Assembly (NCBI GenBank): GCA_016025055.1
Contig: CP065590.1
Span: 744,001 to 808,000, forward strand
DNA from: Chryseobacterium indologenes
GTDB lineage: Bacteria; Bacteroidota; Bacteroidia; Flavobacteriales; Weeksellaceae
Direction: 5' to 3'
DNA length: 64,000 nucleotides
Under the pieces are notes generated by a model, which was not told the DNA's origin, made no database searches, and saw only the letters and a program-made list of their open reading frames with translations. Below are positions 38,805-48,277 of the stretch, piece by piece. How positions within the stretch are numbered: the stretch's first letter is position 1; every line of letters starts with the position of its first letter. The translations under genes were made by a program, and so were the position numbers.

Positions 38805-39260
38805 TTATTTTTTATACTGAGATTCATACATGCTGATCCAGTCTTCTACCGTCATTTTTCTGCTCAATTCACCGATTAATTCAAAAGGGATATCTTCCAC
38901 TTTTTTAAAACGAACACAGGACTTCCCCATGTCCAGTTTTTTCTTTGAATGCTTAGGGTATTCAGCCACAAACCAGTCCAGAAGCTCCGGTGTAGAATAT
39001 AGCCCCATATGATATAAAGCAATAAAATTCTTCTGGGAAGCCAGATTGATAAACGGCAAAGGGGTATTGGCAGCACAATGATAACCGGCAGGATAGGTTT
39101 TCAACGGGACCGCCCATCCTATCATTCCATAACTGGGATTTTCTTCAAAACCGTTTGGTAAATTCTGATTGATGGTATTAAAAAGCTTTGTAAAAGCCTC
39201 TTGTCTTTCTTCAGGAATCTTTGAAATATAATCTTCTATAGATACGGCTGGAATCTGCAT
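38805..39260 (-). CDS. DUF1801 (YdhG-like) domain protein
   Basis: A 151-aa cytoplasmic protein of the DUF1801 family: DYISKIPEERQEAFTKLFNT, GMIGWAVPLKTYPAGYH, FIALYHMGLYS, MGKSCVRFKKVEDIPFELI. Family members adopt a compact alpha/beta fold of unknown activity. It ends directly at the shared terminator and lies 24 bp from the next gene on the same strand, so these may be one transcript. Confidence 0.85.
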   Translation of the reverse strand: MQIPAVSIEDYISKIPEERQEAFTKLFNTINQNLPNGFEENPSYGMIGWAVPLKTYPAGYHCAANTPLPFINLASQKNFIALYHMGLYSTPELLDWFVAEYPKHSKKKLDMGKSCVRFKKVEDIPFELIGELSRKMTVEDWISMYESQYKK

Positions 39261-39284
39261 GATTTATTTTTTTCTAATGTACAA

Positions 39285-40706
39285 TTATTTTATAAAATTG
39301 TATACACTAAACATCTGAACATCCTTACCGTTTTTTTGTAAGAACATCATTTTATTAACGTTAGGAACATACTGAATCATATTACCGTCTGCAAACCCAT
39401 AATTCTGGAAGAAATTTCCTCCTTTATAAGTAAGATTTACTTCCTGAGGTTTCAAAGTGGCAAAATCAAAAACTTTCATAGAAAAGCCGGTGTTTCCAAA
39501 TGCTCCTTTAGGATAAAATGTAGAAATATAAAGGTTATTTCCTGATTCTGTCACATGAATTCTTTTTCCCGTAGAAGCTCCCGCTGCCACAAACTGTGTC
39601 ACATCACCTTCTTTATTAAATTTCATCAGCATTCCCGCTTCCAGTTTATATACAGGATCCGGAAAACGATTCATAGCTGTAGGCATCGGTCTCGTTACCG
39701 TTTCCTGCTGAACAGCCATTAGAATATCCTCTCCTTTGATGATGGTTTTGATGACTTTCACATCGTTCATATCTTTATCACCTCCCAAATTGGTATTGCT
39801 GATCACTGCTTTCCCGGACTTCATATCATAGAACATCACCGTTCCAAATGTGCTGGCACCAATAGTCACTGCAGCTTTTTTTCTTCCGAAAGAGATCAGA
39901 TAATCATTATCATTTTTACTGACCGCATATAGCTTTTCAGGAATGTATTTATCATCAAAAGGAAGGTCTTTATCTTCTGTATTGGAAAGTAATTCCAGTT
40001 TATAAGACTCTTTCCAGCCGGCAGCTTTACGCAATACGACAATTTTTGCTGAATTGGTCAGTGCAAAAGATTTTTCCACATAGTCACTACTCAAGGTAAT
40101 TTCTTTGTTCCAAACGGGAGAAAGCGTTCTGAGATCCAGGACAAGAACATCATTGATATTTTCTGTTTTTTTATTTGCAAATCTGTCATTAAAGATGGCC
40201 GCGTATTTTCCGTTTTCTGAGAAAAGAACATAGGTAGTTCCGGATCTGTTGGCAGATTCAATGCTGTACTTTGCGATACTTTTTGTCGTAAAAGTTCCGT
40301 CTTTTTTACTGAAAACATGCTGGAAAACTTCCTTTCTGTTTTCTTTTCCAAAGTACTCTTCCGTGAATGCTACGAACTTATCATCATCAATCTGTTGTGA
40401 TCCTAAATAATTATGAAGCACTCCATTGGTTTTGTTAGCGTAATCTTTAGTGTAAGTGTCAACCAGACTTCCGTTCTGATCCAGTTTTCTCATCAGTAAT
40501 TTCTTGTGAGGAAACACATTTCTCATTAGCCCGTCAATATTGATTGCACTGAACATATAAGAACTGTAATCATCGGCCAATACTAGTTTATCATCAATTT
40601 CAAGGTTGGCATCTACAGTAAATTTTGTACCCTCAGTTACTTTGGTCTGGGCAAATGAGTATACAGAAGCCGTCATTAATGCGGAAGCAATAATTTGTTT
40701 AATCAT
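39285..40706 (-). CDS. Secreted protein of unknown function (473 aa)
   Basis: The N-terminus MIKQIIASALMTASVYSFAQ is a signal peptide. The mature 450 residues are regular beta-strand-like segments of about 50 residues (KFVAFTEEYFG, KYAAIFNDRFA, DVLVLDLRTL, DYLISFGRKKA), suggesting a beta-propeller or WD-like fold. I do not recognise a named family, and it has no T9SS sorting domain or lipobox. It is preceded by another secreted unknown (15 bp gap), so the two are probably co-transcribed and may work together in the periplasm. Confidence 0.7.
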   Translation of the reverse strand: MIKQIIASALMTASVYSFAQTKVTEGTKFTVDANLEIDDKLVLADDYSSYMFSAINIDGLMRNVFPHKKLLMRKLDQNGSLVDTYTKDYANKTNGVLHNYLGSQQIDDDKFVAFTEEYFGKENRKEVFQHVFSKKDGTFTTKSIAKYSIESANRSGTTYVLFSENGKYAAIFNDRFANKKTENINDVLVLDLRTLSPVWNKEITLSSDYVEKSFALTNSAKIVVLRKAAGWKESYKLELLSNTEDKDLPFDDKYIPEKLYAVSKNDNDYLISFGRKKAAVTIGASTFGTVMFYDMKSGKAVISNTNLGGDKDMNDVKVIKTIIKGEDILMAVQQETVTRPMPTAMNRFPDPVYKLEAGMLMKFNKEGDVTQFVAAGASTGKRIHVTESGNNLYISTFYPKGAFGNTGFSMKVFDFATLKPQEVNLTYKGGNFFQNYGFADGNMIQYVPNVNKMMFLQKNGKDVQMFSVYNFIK

Positions 40707-40721
40707 ATTATTTTCAAATTC

Positions 40722-41906
40722 TTAGTTATTGTAAATTTTTTCTTCTAATCTCTTCAGTTCAAGATTAGCATCGTAGGACAATTTGATATCAACCAGATGT
40801 TCCTGTAATTCGTTTAGATATTTTTCTGCTTCCTGATAATTTCCAAGGGCAATATTCAATCGTATCAGATTAAAATAAAGGTATTCACCGATCTTTTGAT
40901 TGTAAGCCGCTTTTTTATCCTGGTAATTTACTTTTGTCAAAGCACTTTTCCAGATATCAATGCCTTTCTGCATATTTTCCATAGCCACTTTATTGGGAGC
41001 ATAATCAGGTTTTGCCTGAAGTTTTTTCAGGTTGGTTGTAACGTAGATATAGGCTTTTTCCAGATCATCATATTCTCCTTTATTCTTTACAGTAGACAAT
41101 GTCACCATAGAATTAATGGTCTGATACCCGAAATTATCATTAATAATATTCCGTGTACGATCCATAGTTCTCTGTAAGAAACTTTTTTCCTGAGCATTCA
41201 GGTTGATCTCATTGGTAGGCACGCTCGCTACTTCCGTAAAATCGGAAAAATAAGTTTTATCAAGCTTTACAGCTCCATTTTGTTTCCCGATAATTCTGGT
41301 TGGCTGGTTGGCAAAAGTTTTCCCCTGGTTATCCTGAAAATTTGTTCTCTCCATTTCAATGGAAATGTCCAGATAATTTCCTCCTTTTGAAAAACCAATC
41401 ACATTCATTTGAGAAGCCAGGATTTTATTGTCCACGATCAATGCCTCTTTTAAATCAGGCTGTCTGTAAACCGGCACCGGTGGGATATTCAGTACAGGTC
41501 TGGAGGGAATTCTCAATACCGGACCACCATTGTTTGTTGCAATTTTTTCAACCGCTGATAATTTACTGTATTCAGCAGACTCCAGTTTATATTTTTCCTG
41601 AAGTTTTTTTACTTCTGCATCATAATCCTTCAATCTTTCTGCATGCTCCAGCTTGGCAGACTCTACATTGGCCTGATAATTATCTACCTGTCTCTGGTAA
41701 TCTTCTTTGGATTGTTTGATAACATCATCCTTGGTAATATTGTAAGGTGATTTTACGGTGATCGTATAATTTCTGTTGGCAAGATCTGTAGCGAAAACAG
41801 GTTCTTTTAACAATTGAAAACTGATGGTCTCCTTATCAATTCGCTGTGCATGCGAAAATGATGAGCACAATAACGGAATTAAATAAAATAGTTTTAATTT
41901 ATTCAT
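40722..41906 (-). CDS. Secreted coiled-coil protein of unknown function (394 aa)
   Basis: A signal peptide (MNKLKLFYLIPLLCSSFSHA) is followed by a domain with an extended coiled coil (about 75-120: QRQVDNYQANVESAKLEHAE, VKKLQEKYKLES) and a Pro-rich linker (RIPSRPVLNIPPVPVYRQP). The C-terminal 130 residues are helical and TPR-like (GNYQEAEKYLNELQEHL). The start at 41906 is chosen because a -7 box (41926-41933) lies between it and the upstream ATG at 41948. No family is recognised. It is the first gene of a two- or three-gene operon with the 473-aa secreted protein. Confidence 0.7.
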   Translation of the reverse strand: MNKLKLFYLIPLLCSSFSHAQRIDKETISFQLLKEPVFATDLANRNYTITVKSPYNITKDDVIKQSKEDYQRQVDNYQANVESAKLEHAERLKDYDAEVKKLQEKYKLESAEYSKLSAVEKIATNNGGPVLRIPSRPVLNIPPVPVYRQPDLKEALIVDNKILASQMNVIGFSKGGNYLDISIEMERTNFQDNQGKTFANQPTRIIGKQNGAVKLDKTYFSDFTEVASVPTNEINLNAQEKSFLQRTMDRTRNIINDNFGYQTINSMVTLSTVKNKGEYDDLEKAYIYVTTNLKKLQAKPDYAPNKVAMENMQKGIDIWKSALTKVNYQDKKAAYNQKIGEYLYFNLIRLNIALGNYQEAEKYLNELQEHLVDIKLSYDANLELKRLEEKIYNN

Positions 41907-41925
41907 GGGTTTTGTTTTTTCGGCG

Positions 41926-41933
41926 CAAATGTA
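41926..41933 (-). promoter_or_regulatory. -7 box of the secreted-protein operon
   Basis: On the minus strand TACATTTG fits TAnnTTTG exactly, 19 bp upstream of the chosen start at 41906. It excludes the longer reading frame start at 41948. Confidence 0.6.
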
Positions 41934-41994
41934 TAATAATTTCATCAACTTAATATCAAATAAGGTATTAAATCAATTCTTTTCTAATTTTTAT

Positions 41995-42021
41995 AAAAAA
42001 GACAGCCATTAAGTTGGCTGT
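41995..42021 (-). terminator. Terminator of the fibronectin-type T9SS gene
   Basis: GACAGCC pairs with GGCTGTC around an 8-nt loop; on the minus strand a T6 run follows. Confidence 0.75.
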
Positions 42022-42046
42022 CTTATGAAATTATTAATCTTCAATA

Positions 42047-43849
42047 CTATTTTTTAATGGCCTTTACTGTTGATTTGGAGCCATCTTTAAAGTAAAGGGT
42101 TACAAAATATAATCCGGTACCAAGCTCGTTTAAATCAATTTGCTTTGTAAAACCGTCAATACTTTTAACTACTCTACCCAATGCGTCTCCAACAGTTATT
42201 TTATTCACATCCTTAGTATCGGAAAGGTATAAGATATCTTTAAAAGGATTTGGGTGAATATTTATCTTAGGTGTCGTTGTTTTAACTTCAGAAGTACTTA
42301 ACTGTGCATTTTCGACAATAAAATTATCAACATAGAAGTTATAATCCGGGGTATCATCTACCGTTCCGTCTGTTCCGTAAAAAGCAAATACAGTATTAGC
42401 CCCGATATTATTGACTAAATCATAAGTATATTCATTAGAAGTATTGGAAGGCGTATTGCTGGTACCCCAGGTTTTCAGGATGTCCCATGTACTACCTCCA
42501 TCATTGGAAACCATGAAATGAATTACATCATCAGAGCCCATTGTTGAAGCCGCAGTTCCGGAGTAGGTGGTTACTCCAAAATTAAATTTCGCTCTGTAGC
42601 CGCCGCCAGAAAGATCAAAAGGAACAGTCTTTAGCCATCCTATCGTATTGGTTGAATACAGATTTATTCTTGCTGAGCCGGTAGTACCAACGTTGAGGAA
42701 CCCGTCAGCAGTCCAGCTGCTTCCATTTCCTGTTGGTCCCGTAGCCGGTGTTCCTCCTGTAAGATTCTCCCAGCATGAGCCCGGGAAGCTGGCAAAATCA
42801 TTAGTATAAGGCGGGATCATTGCTCCGCACAACGTTTTAAATGTCCCTACAAATGACCATGAGCTTTGTCCTGTTCCACCACTACAGTTTGTTCTTACCC
42901 AGTAATAATAGTTCGTACTTGGAGATAAATTTCCGATAGTATATGACGTTCCGGTAACTCCGGGATAATTTGGCACAGCACTGCTTAGTGGAGTTGTAGC
43001 ACTTGTACTATAATATATATCATGACTCGCAGCCTGAGTGCCTGCAGGAACCGTCCACGAAATCAGAGCAGAATTGGCAGTAATTGCTCCTACCGAAGCT
43101 AATGTCGGAGCAACGCAAGTACTATAAGCATCCGCTGAAAATGCAAATATATTGGCAACACCGCTACTGTTTGTTTTGGTAATCGTAACACTTTGAATAG
43201 GTTTGTTTTGATTAGCCGGATCAATATTTAAAACTGTTTGATATAATCTTGGATTCGTTGTACTGGCCTCCAAGCTGTTTGTATTCCTGAGAATCCTTCC
43301 TATTCCACGGATAGCGTAATTATTGCCATCATACCAATCCGGAACACTTTGCCCTGTAAAAGCCTGAGAGGTATTATCCGTAAAGTTTACTGTTATATTG
43401 ACTGTAGAAGCCCCACTTCCACTCGTTGAAAGCATATATAATTTAAAGGCTGCTACAGGATTTGTAAAAGTAATGGTACCCGTATTACTACCTGTGTTAC
43501 TACTACTGATTCGCAGTGAATTGCTTCCACTTAAATCTCCAAGCTGAAAGGTTAAGCCGGGCGTTGAAGCCACAGCAGAATTAATAATACCGTCAGTCGG
43601 AATACCATAAGTAAGAGGAACACTGGTAGCAGTAAGTTGAAAATCTCTTGCTACAAAATTGTAAGAAACTCCGTCAACATCCAAGGTCGTAGATGCATTG
43701 GCAGCACCTATTCCGTTGGCAATTACATCTTCCGTATACCCTGACTGTACAGGCATCGTTTGAAAATTTTGAGCCATCATAAAAGATGCAGAGAAGAAAC
43801 CAATCACAGGCAATGCCCTAGAAAATAAATTTATTGTCATATTTTTCAT
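42047..43849 (-). CDS. Secreted fibronectin-III protein with T9SS type A sorting domain
   Basis: A 600-aa exported protein. Signal peptide to about MMAQ (residue 26). Residues about 30-240 form a beta-rich Ser/Thr-rich domain; about 242-340 a fibronectin type III domain (CVAPTLASVGAITANSALIS, YTIGNLSPSTNYYYWVRTNC); about 345-520 a jelly-roll/MAM-like domain (FASFPGSCWENLTGG, NFYVDNFIVENA). The C-terminal T9SS type A domain is INIHPNPFKDILYLSD to TVKAIKK. It should be secreted and surface-attached, probably in adhesion or glycan binding. It is transcribed alone. Confidence 0.88.
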   Translation of the reverse strand: MKNMTINLFSRALPVIGFFSASFMMAQNFQTMPVQSGYTEDVIANGIGAANASTTLDVDGVSYNFVARDFQLTATSVPLTYGIPTDGIINSAVASTPGLTFQLGDLSGSNSLRISSSNTGSNTGTITFTNPVAAFKLYMLSTSGSGASTVNITVNFTDNTSQAFTGQSVPDWYDGNNYAIRGIGRILRNTNSLEASTTNPRLYQTVLNIDPANQNKPIQSVTITKTNSSGVANIFAFSADAYSTCVAPTLASVGAITANSALISWTVPAGTQAASHDIYYSTSATTPLSSAVPNYPGVTGTSYTIGNLSPSTNYYYWVRTNCSGGTGQSSWSFVGTFKTLCGAMIPPYTNDFASFPGSCWENLTGGTPATGPTGNGSSWTADGFLNVGTTGSARINLYSTNTIGWLKTVPFDLSGGGYRAKFNFGVTTYSGTAASTMGSDDVIHFMVSNDGGSTWDILKTWGTSNTPSNTSNEYTYDLVNNIGANTVFAFYGTDGTVDDTPDYNFYVDNFIVENAQLSTSEVKTTTPKINIHPNPFKDILYLSDTKDVNKITVGDALGRVVKSIDGFTKQIDLNELGTGLYFVTLYFKDGSKSTVKAIKK

Positions 43850-44033
43850 ATTTGCTTTGAAAATTAATAAAAATATTAATATAAAAATAATATTGTTGAT
43901 AAAAATTCAACATTTAACGAAAAAACACTATAATAAATTATAAAAAGTAGAACAACTTTTCATGAGTAAAAAGCAATCCGGAAATAAGATTCACTTCTTC
44001 TGCTCTTAATTTTATTATTGAGAAATTAAATCC

Positions 44034-44041
44034 TATTTTTG
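44034..44041 (+). promoter_or_regulatory. -7 box of the aminotransferase gene
   Basis: TATTTTTG fits TAnnTTTG, 19 bp before the ATG at 44061. Confidence 0.5.
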
Positions 44042-44060
44042 TCATACAAATTTTTAAACA

Positions 44061-45266
44061 ATGCCGAATATTTCAAACAGAGCACTGCACATGCCGCCAT
44101 CGCCGGTAAGAAAACTGGTTCCTTTTGCATTACAAGCAAAACAGAAAGGAATAAAAGTATATCACCTTAATATCGGGCAGCCTGATATTGAAACTCCGGA
44201 AACAGCTTTAAACGCTTTAAAAAATATTGATTTAAAAGTATTGGAATATGCACTTTCTGAAGGCAATATCGAATATAGAAAGGCCCTTACTGAATATTAC
44301 CATTCACTAGGTTTTTCAGATTTGACACCGGATAACTTCATGGTAACGAACGGAGGTTCTGAAGCCCTTAATTTTGCTATTTCCACCTTATGCGACGAAG
44401 GGGATGAAGTTATTATTCCTGAACCTTATTATGCCAACTATAATGGCTTCACAAGTACATTCGATGTGAACGTAGTTGCAGTACCTTCTACTATTGATAC
44501 AGGATTTGCCCTTCCGCCGGTAGAAGAATTTGAGAAAAAAATTACAGAAAAAACAAGAGCAATCATCATCTGTAATCCGGGTAACCCTACAGGATACCTG
44601 TATACCCGTGAAGAACTTCAGCAACTTGCTGAAATTGCTTTAAAATATGATATCGTCATCATTTCTGACGAAGTATACAGAGAATATGTATATGACGGAA
44701 AACAGCAGGTATCTATGCTTGACTTCCCTGAATTAGCAGAAAACTGTATCATTATCGACTCTGAATCCAAGCGTTATTCTATGTGTGGTGTAAGGATCGG
44801 ATGTATGGTAACCCGTTCAAGCAAAATCCGTAATGCAGCAATGCTTTTTGCTCAGGCAAGACTAAGTCCGGTTCTTCTGGGACAAATTGCAGCAACAGCA
44901 GCTCACCAGAATGATGGCCCGTACATCAGAGCTGTAAGAGAAGAATATACTCACAGAAGAAATGTATTGGTAGATCTTCTGAATGCTATTCCGGGAGTAA
45001 TCTGTCCTAAGCCGAGAGGTGCTTTCTATTGCGTTGCCGAGCTTCCGGTTGACGACACAGAAAAGTTCGCACAATGGTTACTTGAGAAATATTCGTTGAA
45101 TAACGAAACCATTATGGTTGCTCCTGCAGGAGGATTCTACAGTGATCCTGAATTAGGAAAAAAACAGGTAAGAATTGCTTACGTTTTAAAAGAAGAAGAC
45201 TTAAAAAGAAGTGCTGAAATTCTGAAAGAAGCTTTAAAAAAGTACAGAGAAGAATTTAGCCTTTAA
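44061..45266 (+). CDS. Class I/II pyridoxal-phosphate aminotransferase (aspartate aminotransferase-like)
   Basis: A 401-aa cytoplasmic PLP enzyme. Conserved elements: INIGQPDIETPE (substrate loop), YALSEGNIEYRKALTEYY, MVTNGGSEALNFAI (phosphate cup), IICNPGNPTGYLYT (Asn ring ligand), IISDEVYREYVYDG (Asp and Tyr to PLP), and the Schiff-base Lys237 in DSESKRYSMCGVRIG. The C-terminal Arg for the substrate carboxylate is in KKQVRIAYVL. Substrate preference (Asp, aromatic or other) cannot be decided. It lies 10 bp before a lipoprotein gene, then murB, in one direction. Confidence 0.92.
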   Translation: MPNISNRALHMPPSPVRKLVPFALQAKQKGIKVYHLNIGQPDIETPETALNALKNIDLKVLEYALSEGNIEYRKALTEYYHSLGFSDLTPDNFMVTNGGSEALNFAISTLCDEGDEVIIPEPYYANYNGFTSTFDVNVVAVPSTIDTGFALPPVEEFEKKITEKTRAIIICNPGNPTGYLYTREELQQLAEIALKYDIVIISDEVYREYVYDGKQQVSMLDFPELAENCIIIDSESKRYSMCGVRIGCMVTRSSKIRNAAMLFAQARLSPVLLGQIAATAAHQNDGPYIRAVREEYTHRRNVLVDLLNAIPGVICPKPRGAFYCVAELPVDDTEKFAQWLLEKYSLNNETIMVAPAGGFYSDPELGKKQVRIAYVLKEEDLKRSAEILKEALKKYREEFSL

Positions 45267-45276
45267 ATTATACAGC

Positions 45277-45762
45277 ATGCCGACAACAAAAAATCTCCAT
45301 CTGAAAATCCTGTTTTCGATCTTTTTGCTGTCGGCATTGTTTTCTTGTGACACCAAACCGCAGAGGCCACCTGCCGCTTCCAAGAATTCGGATGAGATAC
45401 ATTCGATCAGTATATCTCATATTGGCGGAACTTTAGGAGAATACACCATTATAAAAGTCACAAAAGATTCTGTTTTTGCTGAAAAAGGAGCCACCATCAA
45501 TCATACTCACCAGCAATGGGTTTCGGCTATCAGCAATGATACCTGGAAGCGACTTATATCGTCCATTAACGTTAAAGATCTGGATGATATCAAAAGTTCG
45601 CCAAGTCAGCAGTCGGTAGACGGAATTGATGAAACCTTCCAGATCCGTACTCCTAAAAAAGCTCATATCTACGTTAATTCTTTTGCAGATACTGAACATT
45701 ATAAACAACTTCAACAGTTTAAAGAACAATTAGACAACATTCTTCCCAAAGAATACCAATAA
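45277..45762 (+). CDS. Putative lipoprotein of unknown function
   Basis: A 161-aa product with a signal peptide and lipobox LLSALFSC (Cys at about residue 24). The mature part begins with a Pro/Ser linker and continues as a mixed alpha/beta domain (SISHIGGTLGEYTIIKVTKD, KRLISSINVKDLDDIKSSPS, DETFQIRTPKKAHIYVN). No characterised family is recognised. It sits between an aminotransferase gene and murB (2-bp gap to murB) and is probably co-transcribed with them. Confidence 0.75.
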   Translation: MPTTKNLHLKILFSIFLLSALFSCDTKPQRPPAASKNSDEIHSISISHIGGTLGEYTIIKVTKDSVFAEKGATINHTHQQWVSAISNDTWKRLISSINVKDLDDIKSSPSQQSVDGIDETFQIRTPKKAHIYVNSFADTEHYKQLQQFKEQLDNILPKEYQ

Positions 45763-45764
45763 AC

Positions 45765-46778
45765 ATGCAAGAAAATTTTTCCTTACAATCTTATAATACT
45801 TTTGGTGTTGATGCCAACACTCAATATTTTACAGAAGTAAAAAGTATTGAAGAACTAAAAGATGCACTTACGTTTTCAAAAGACCAATGTTTACCCATTT
45901 TGTTTTTAGGCGGCGGAAGTAATATCCTTTTGACAAAAAATTTTAATGGCCTGGCTGTTAAAATCAACCTAAAAGGAATATCCGAAGAGATCATTAATGA
46001 AAATGAGGTTCTCGTGACCGCAAAAGCGGGAGAAAACTGGCATGAATTTGTGATGTACTGTTTGCAGAAAAACTTTGGCGGACTGGAAAACCTTTCTTTG
46101 ATACCGGGAAATGTTGGTACTTCACCCATGCAGAACATAGGTGCTTACGGGACTGAGATTAAAGATACTTTTGTCAGCTGTAAGGTCTTGGATGTAGAGA
46201 ATCTTGAAATCAGAACATTCAACCTGGAAGAATGTAAATTCGGCTACAGAGATTCCATTTTCAAACAGGAAGGAAGAGGGAAATACGTTATCCTGGAAGT
46301 CTCTTTTAAACTGACTCAAAAAGATCACCATATCAAAACAGAATATGGGGCCATCAAATCCGAACTGGAACATTTAAATATTCAGAACCCCACTATTCAG
46401 GATGTTTCCAGAGCTGTCATCAATATCAGACAGAGCAAACTGCCGGATCCCAAACAAATCGGAAATGCCGGAAGTTTTTTTAAAAACCCGACGATTCCTC
46501 TGGCTCAATTTGAAAGCTTACGACAAAAATTTGAAAATATCCAGGGCTATCCAAACGGAAATATGGTAAAAGTCCCGGCCGGATGGCTGATTGAGCAATG
46601 TGGATGGAAAGGTAAGCAAATTGGGAATGTTGCTTCTCACAAACTTCAATCCCTGGTCATTGTCAATGCGACAGGAAAAGCAACCGGACAGGAAATTTTT
46701 GATTTCTCCACCGACATCATCAATTCTGTGAAGGAGAAATTCGGAATAGAGCTTGAGCGGGAAGTGAATATTATTTAA
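45765..46778 (+). CDS. murB: UDP-N-acetylmuramate dehydrogenase MurB
   Basis: FAD enzyme reducing UDP-GlcNAc-enolpyruvate to UDP-MurNAc with NADPH, the step after MurA. 337 aa, the E. coli-type (type I) length. FAD-binding PCMH domain: NTFGVDANTQYFTEV, FLGGGSNILL, LSLIPGNVGTSPMQNIGAYG. Catalytic residues are visible: Tyr/Arg in CKFGYRDSIF, Ser in NAGSFFKNP, and Glu in IELEREVNII at the C-terminus. It ends at a hairpin terminator. Confidence 0.96.
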   Translation: MQENFSLQSYNTFGVDANTQYFTEVKSIEELKDALTFSKDQCLPILFLGGGSNILLTKNFNGLAVKINLKGISEEIINENEVLVTAKAGENWHEFVMYCLQKNFGGLENLSLIPGNVGTSPMQNIGAYGTEIKDTFVSCKVLDVENLEIRTFNLEECKFGYRDSIFKQEGRGKYVILEVSFKLTQKDHHIKTEYGAIKSELEHLNIQNPTIQDVSRAVINIRQSKLPDPKQIGNAGSFFKNPTIPLAQFESLRQKFENIQGYPNGNMVKVPAGWLIEQCGWKGKQIGNVASHKLQSLVIVNATGKATGQEIFDFSTDIINSVKEKFGIELEREVNII

Positions 46779-46786
46779 ATAGACAG

Positions 46787-46816
46787 GGCTGAATCAATAA
46801 TGACTCAGCCTCTTTT
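46787..46816 (+). terminator. murB terminator
   Basis: GGCTGAATCA pairs with TGACTCAGCC (one mismatch) around ATAA, followed by a T-rich tract. Confidence 0.7.
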
Positions 46817-47015
46817 ATTTTTTAGAATTACCACTAATGCACGAATGAAATAATCCGTTTAATAGTGGTAATCTATAGAACCTCTTATCAAAATTTTCAG
46901 GCTTCGAACAAAATTTATAAAATGTTTTTTATGCCAAACCACAACAAATCCATTCTTCTCTAATTACTATAGTATTTGTATAAATTCTTATTTTAGCTGA
47001 AAATAGAAGCACAAT

Positions 47016-47820
47016 ATGAAAATAGCGATCCTGGGAGCCGGAAATATGGGACTTTCTTTTTCAAAATCATTTTTGAAATATGAACTGATCAAACCTGAAC
47101 ATTTACATCTGATTATCAGAAATGAGGAAAAAAAAATCAAAAATAGCTGAAGAATTTCCCAAATCTAAAATTTCCACTTTTGAAGAAGTAAAAGACATCG
47201 ATGCCGACCTGATCATTATTGCGGTAAAGCCACAGGATTTTCAAACGGTTGCCCAAAATATTCAGTTTACTTTAAAAGATAATCAGATGGTATTATCTAT
47301 CATGGCAGGGATTAATATAGGTAAAATTCAAACATTACTGAATCATCCTCTTGTGGTAAGAGCAATGCCCAACTCTCCTACTCTTCTTGGAATGGGAATC
47401 ACAGGATACACAGCTGCAGAAGGCATTTCCTTTAGTCAGCTCATCAATATTGAGAGATTACTGAATAGCACAGGAAGGTCTGTTTATCTGGAAAATGAAG
47501 AACTTCTGGATGGCGTTACTGCGCTGTCAGGAAGCGGGCCGGCCTACTTCTACTATATCGTTGATGCCATGATTAAAGCAGGAATTGAAATGGGCATTGA
47601 GGAAAACCTGTCTCAACTTTTTGTAAAGCAAACCATGCTGGGTGCTTACCACCTGATCAACAATTCTGAAAAAAATCTTGAAGAACTGATTAAAGATGTA
47701 GCATCCAAAGGAGGTACTACTGAAGCGGCCTTAAAAACATTTGAAGACAGTAATTTTAAAGGGATTTTACAACAAGGGATTCTGAACGCCGAAAAACGCG
47801 CTAAGGAACTCAATAACTAA
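47016..47820 (+). CDS. proC: Pyrroline-5-carboxylate reductase ProC (frameshifted)
   Basis: Final enzyme of proline synthesis, reducing pyrroline-5-carboxylate with NAD(P)H. The frame from ATG 47016 gives the Rossmann start MKIAILGAGNMGLSFSKSF and stops shortly after a run of nine A (47128-47136). The second frame carries the rest: IIIAVKPQDFQ, RAMPNSPTLLGMGITGY, and the P5C motif LLDGVTALSGSGPAYFY to ASKGGTTEAAL. Eight A restores RNEEKKSKIAEEF and a protein of about 267 aa, normal for the family. Probably a sequencing insertion. It converges with the vanZ gene, overlapping by 11 bp. Confidence 0.9.
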
Positions 47821-48222
47821 ATCTTTTTTCAATTTTTCTGCAAAGCAACCATCCTGCGTATGCACCAAAAGTATTCAGGATAATATCATCGACTTCAAAT
47901 ATTCTCATTCGGGTAAAATACTGAAGCGCTTCCACAATCACAATTGCTGATATAAATGTAAAAATCAGTGGTGTTACTTGTTGCAATCGGGGGAAAAACC
48001 AGCCCAGAAACCCAAAAGGAATAAACACACCACATTTCCCAAAACAATAGTGACCATGTTTTTCCAATCACTGGTCCCCCGGATAAATTTTATGGTTGAA
48101 AAAACCGGCTCTACAGTAATCAAATGATCTTCATACCGGAATCTGCCCATTCCTAAAAACATAAGATACAGCAAAAATAAAGTATAAGGGATAATGATAA
48201 TTTTATAAAATTTCTTTCCCAT
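47810..48222 (-). CDS. VanZ-family membrane protein (frameshifted)
   Basis: A small inner-membrane protein of about 137 aa once joined. The first frame (48222 to about 48030) gives MGKKFYKIIIIPYTLFLLYL and DWKNMVTIVLGNVV; the second gives VFIPFGFLGWFFPR, VEALQYFTRMRIFEVDDIIL and NTFGAYAGWLL. These are the VanZ signatures (N...FIPFGF and R.FDVDDIILNT.G). One G missing in GGTGTG near 48030 (should read GGTGGTG) explains the break. The function of VanZ-like proteins outside glycopeptide resistance is unclear; no vancomycin-resistance genes are nearby. Confidence 0.82.
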
Positions 48223-48252
48223 CAGGTGCTAAGATATTCATTTCAAAAACAT

Positions 48253-48260
48253 TAAATTTG
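48253..48260 (+). promoter_or_regulatory. -7 box of lnt
   Basis: TAAATTTG fits TAnnTTTG, 17 bp before the lnt ATG. Confidence 0.45.
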
Positions 48261-48277
48261 TATATTAAAATAATTTA

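Noticed and set aside
47810..48222. vanZ as a sign of glycopeptide resistance
   Set aside because: No vanA/H/X-like or regulator genes are nearby; VanZ-family proteins are common and generally unrelated to resistance in Bacteroidota.
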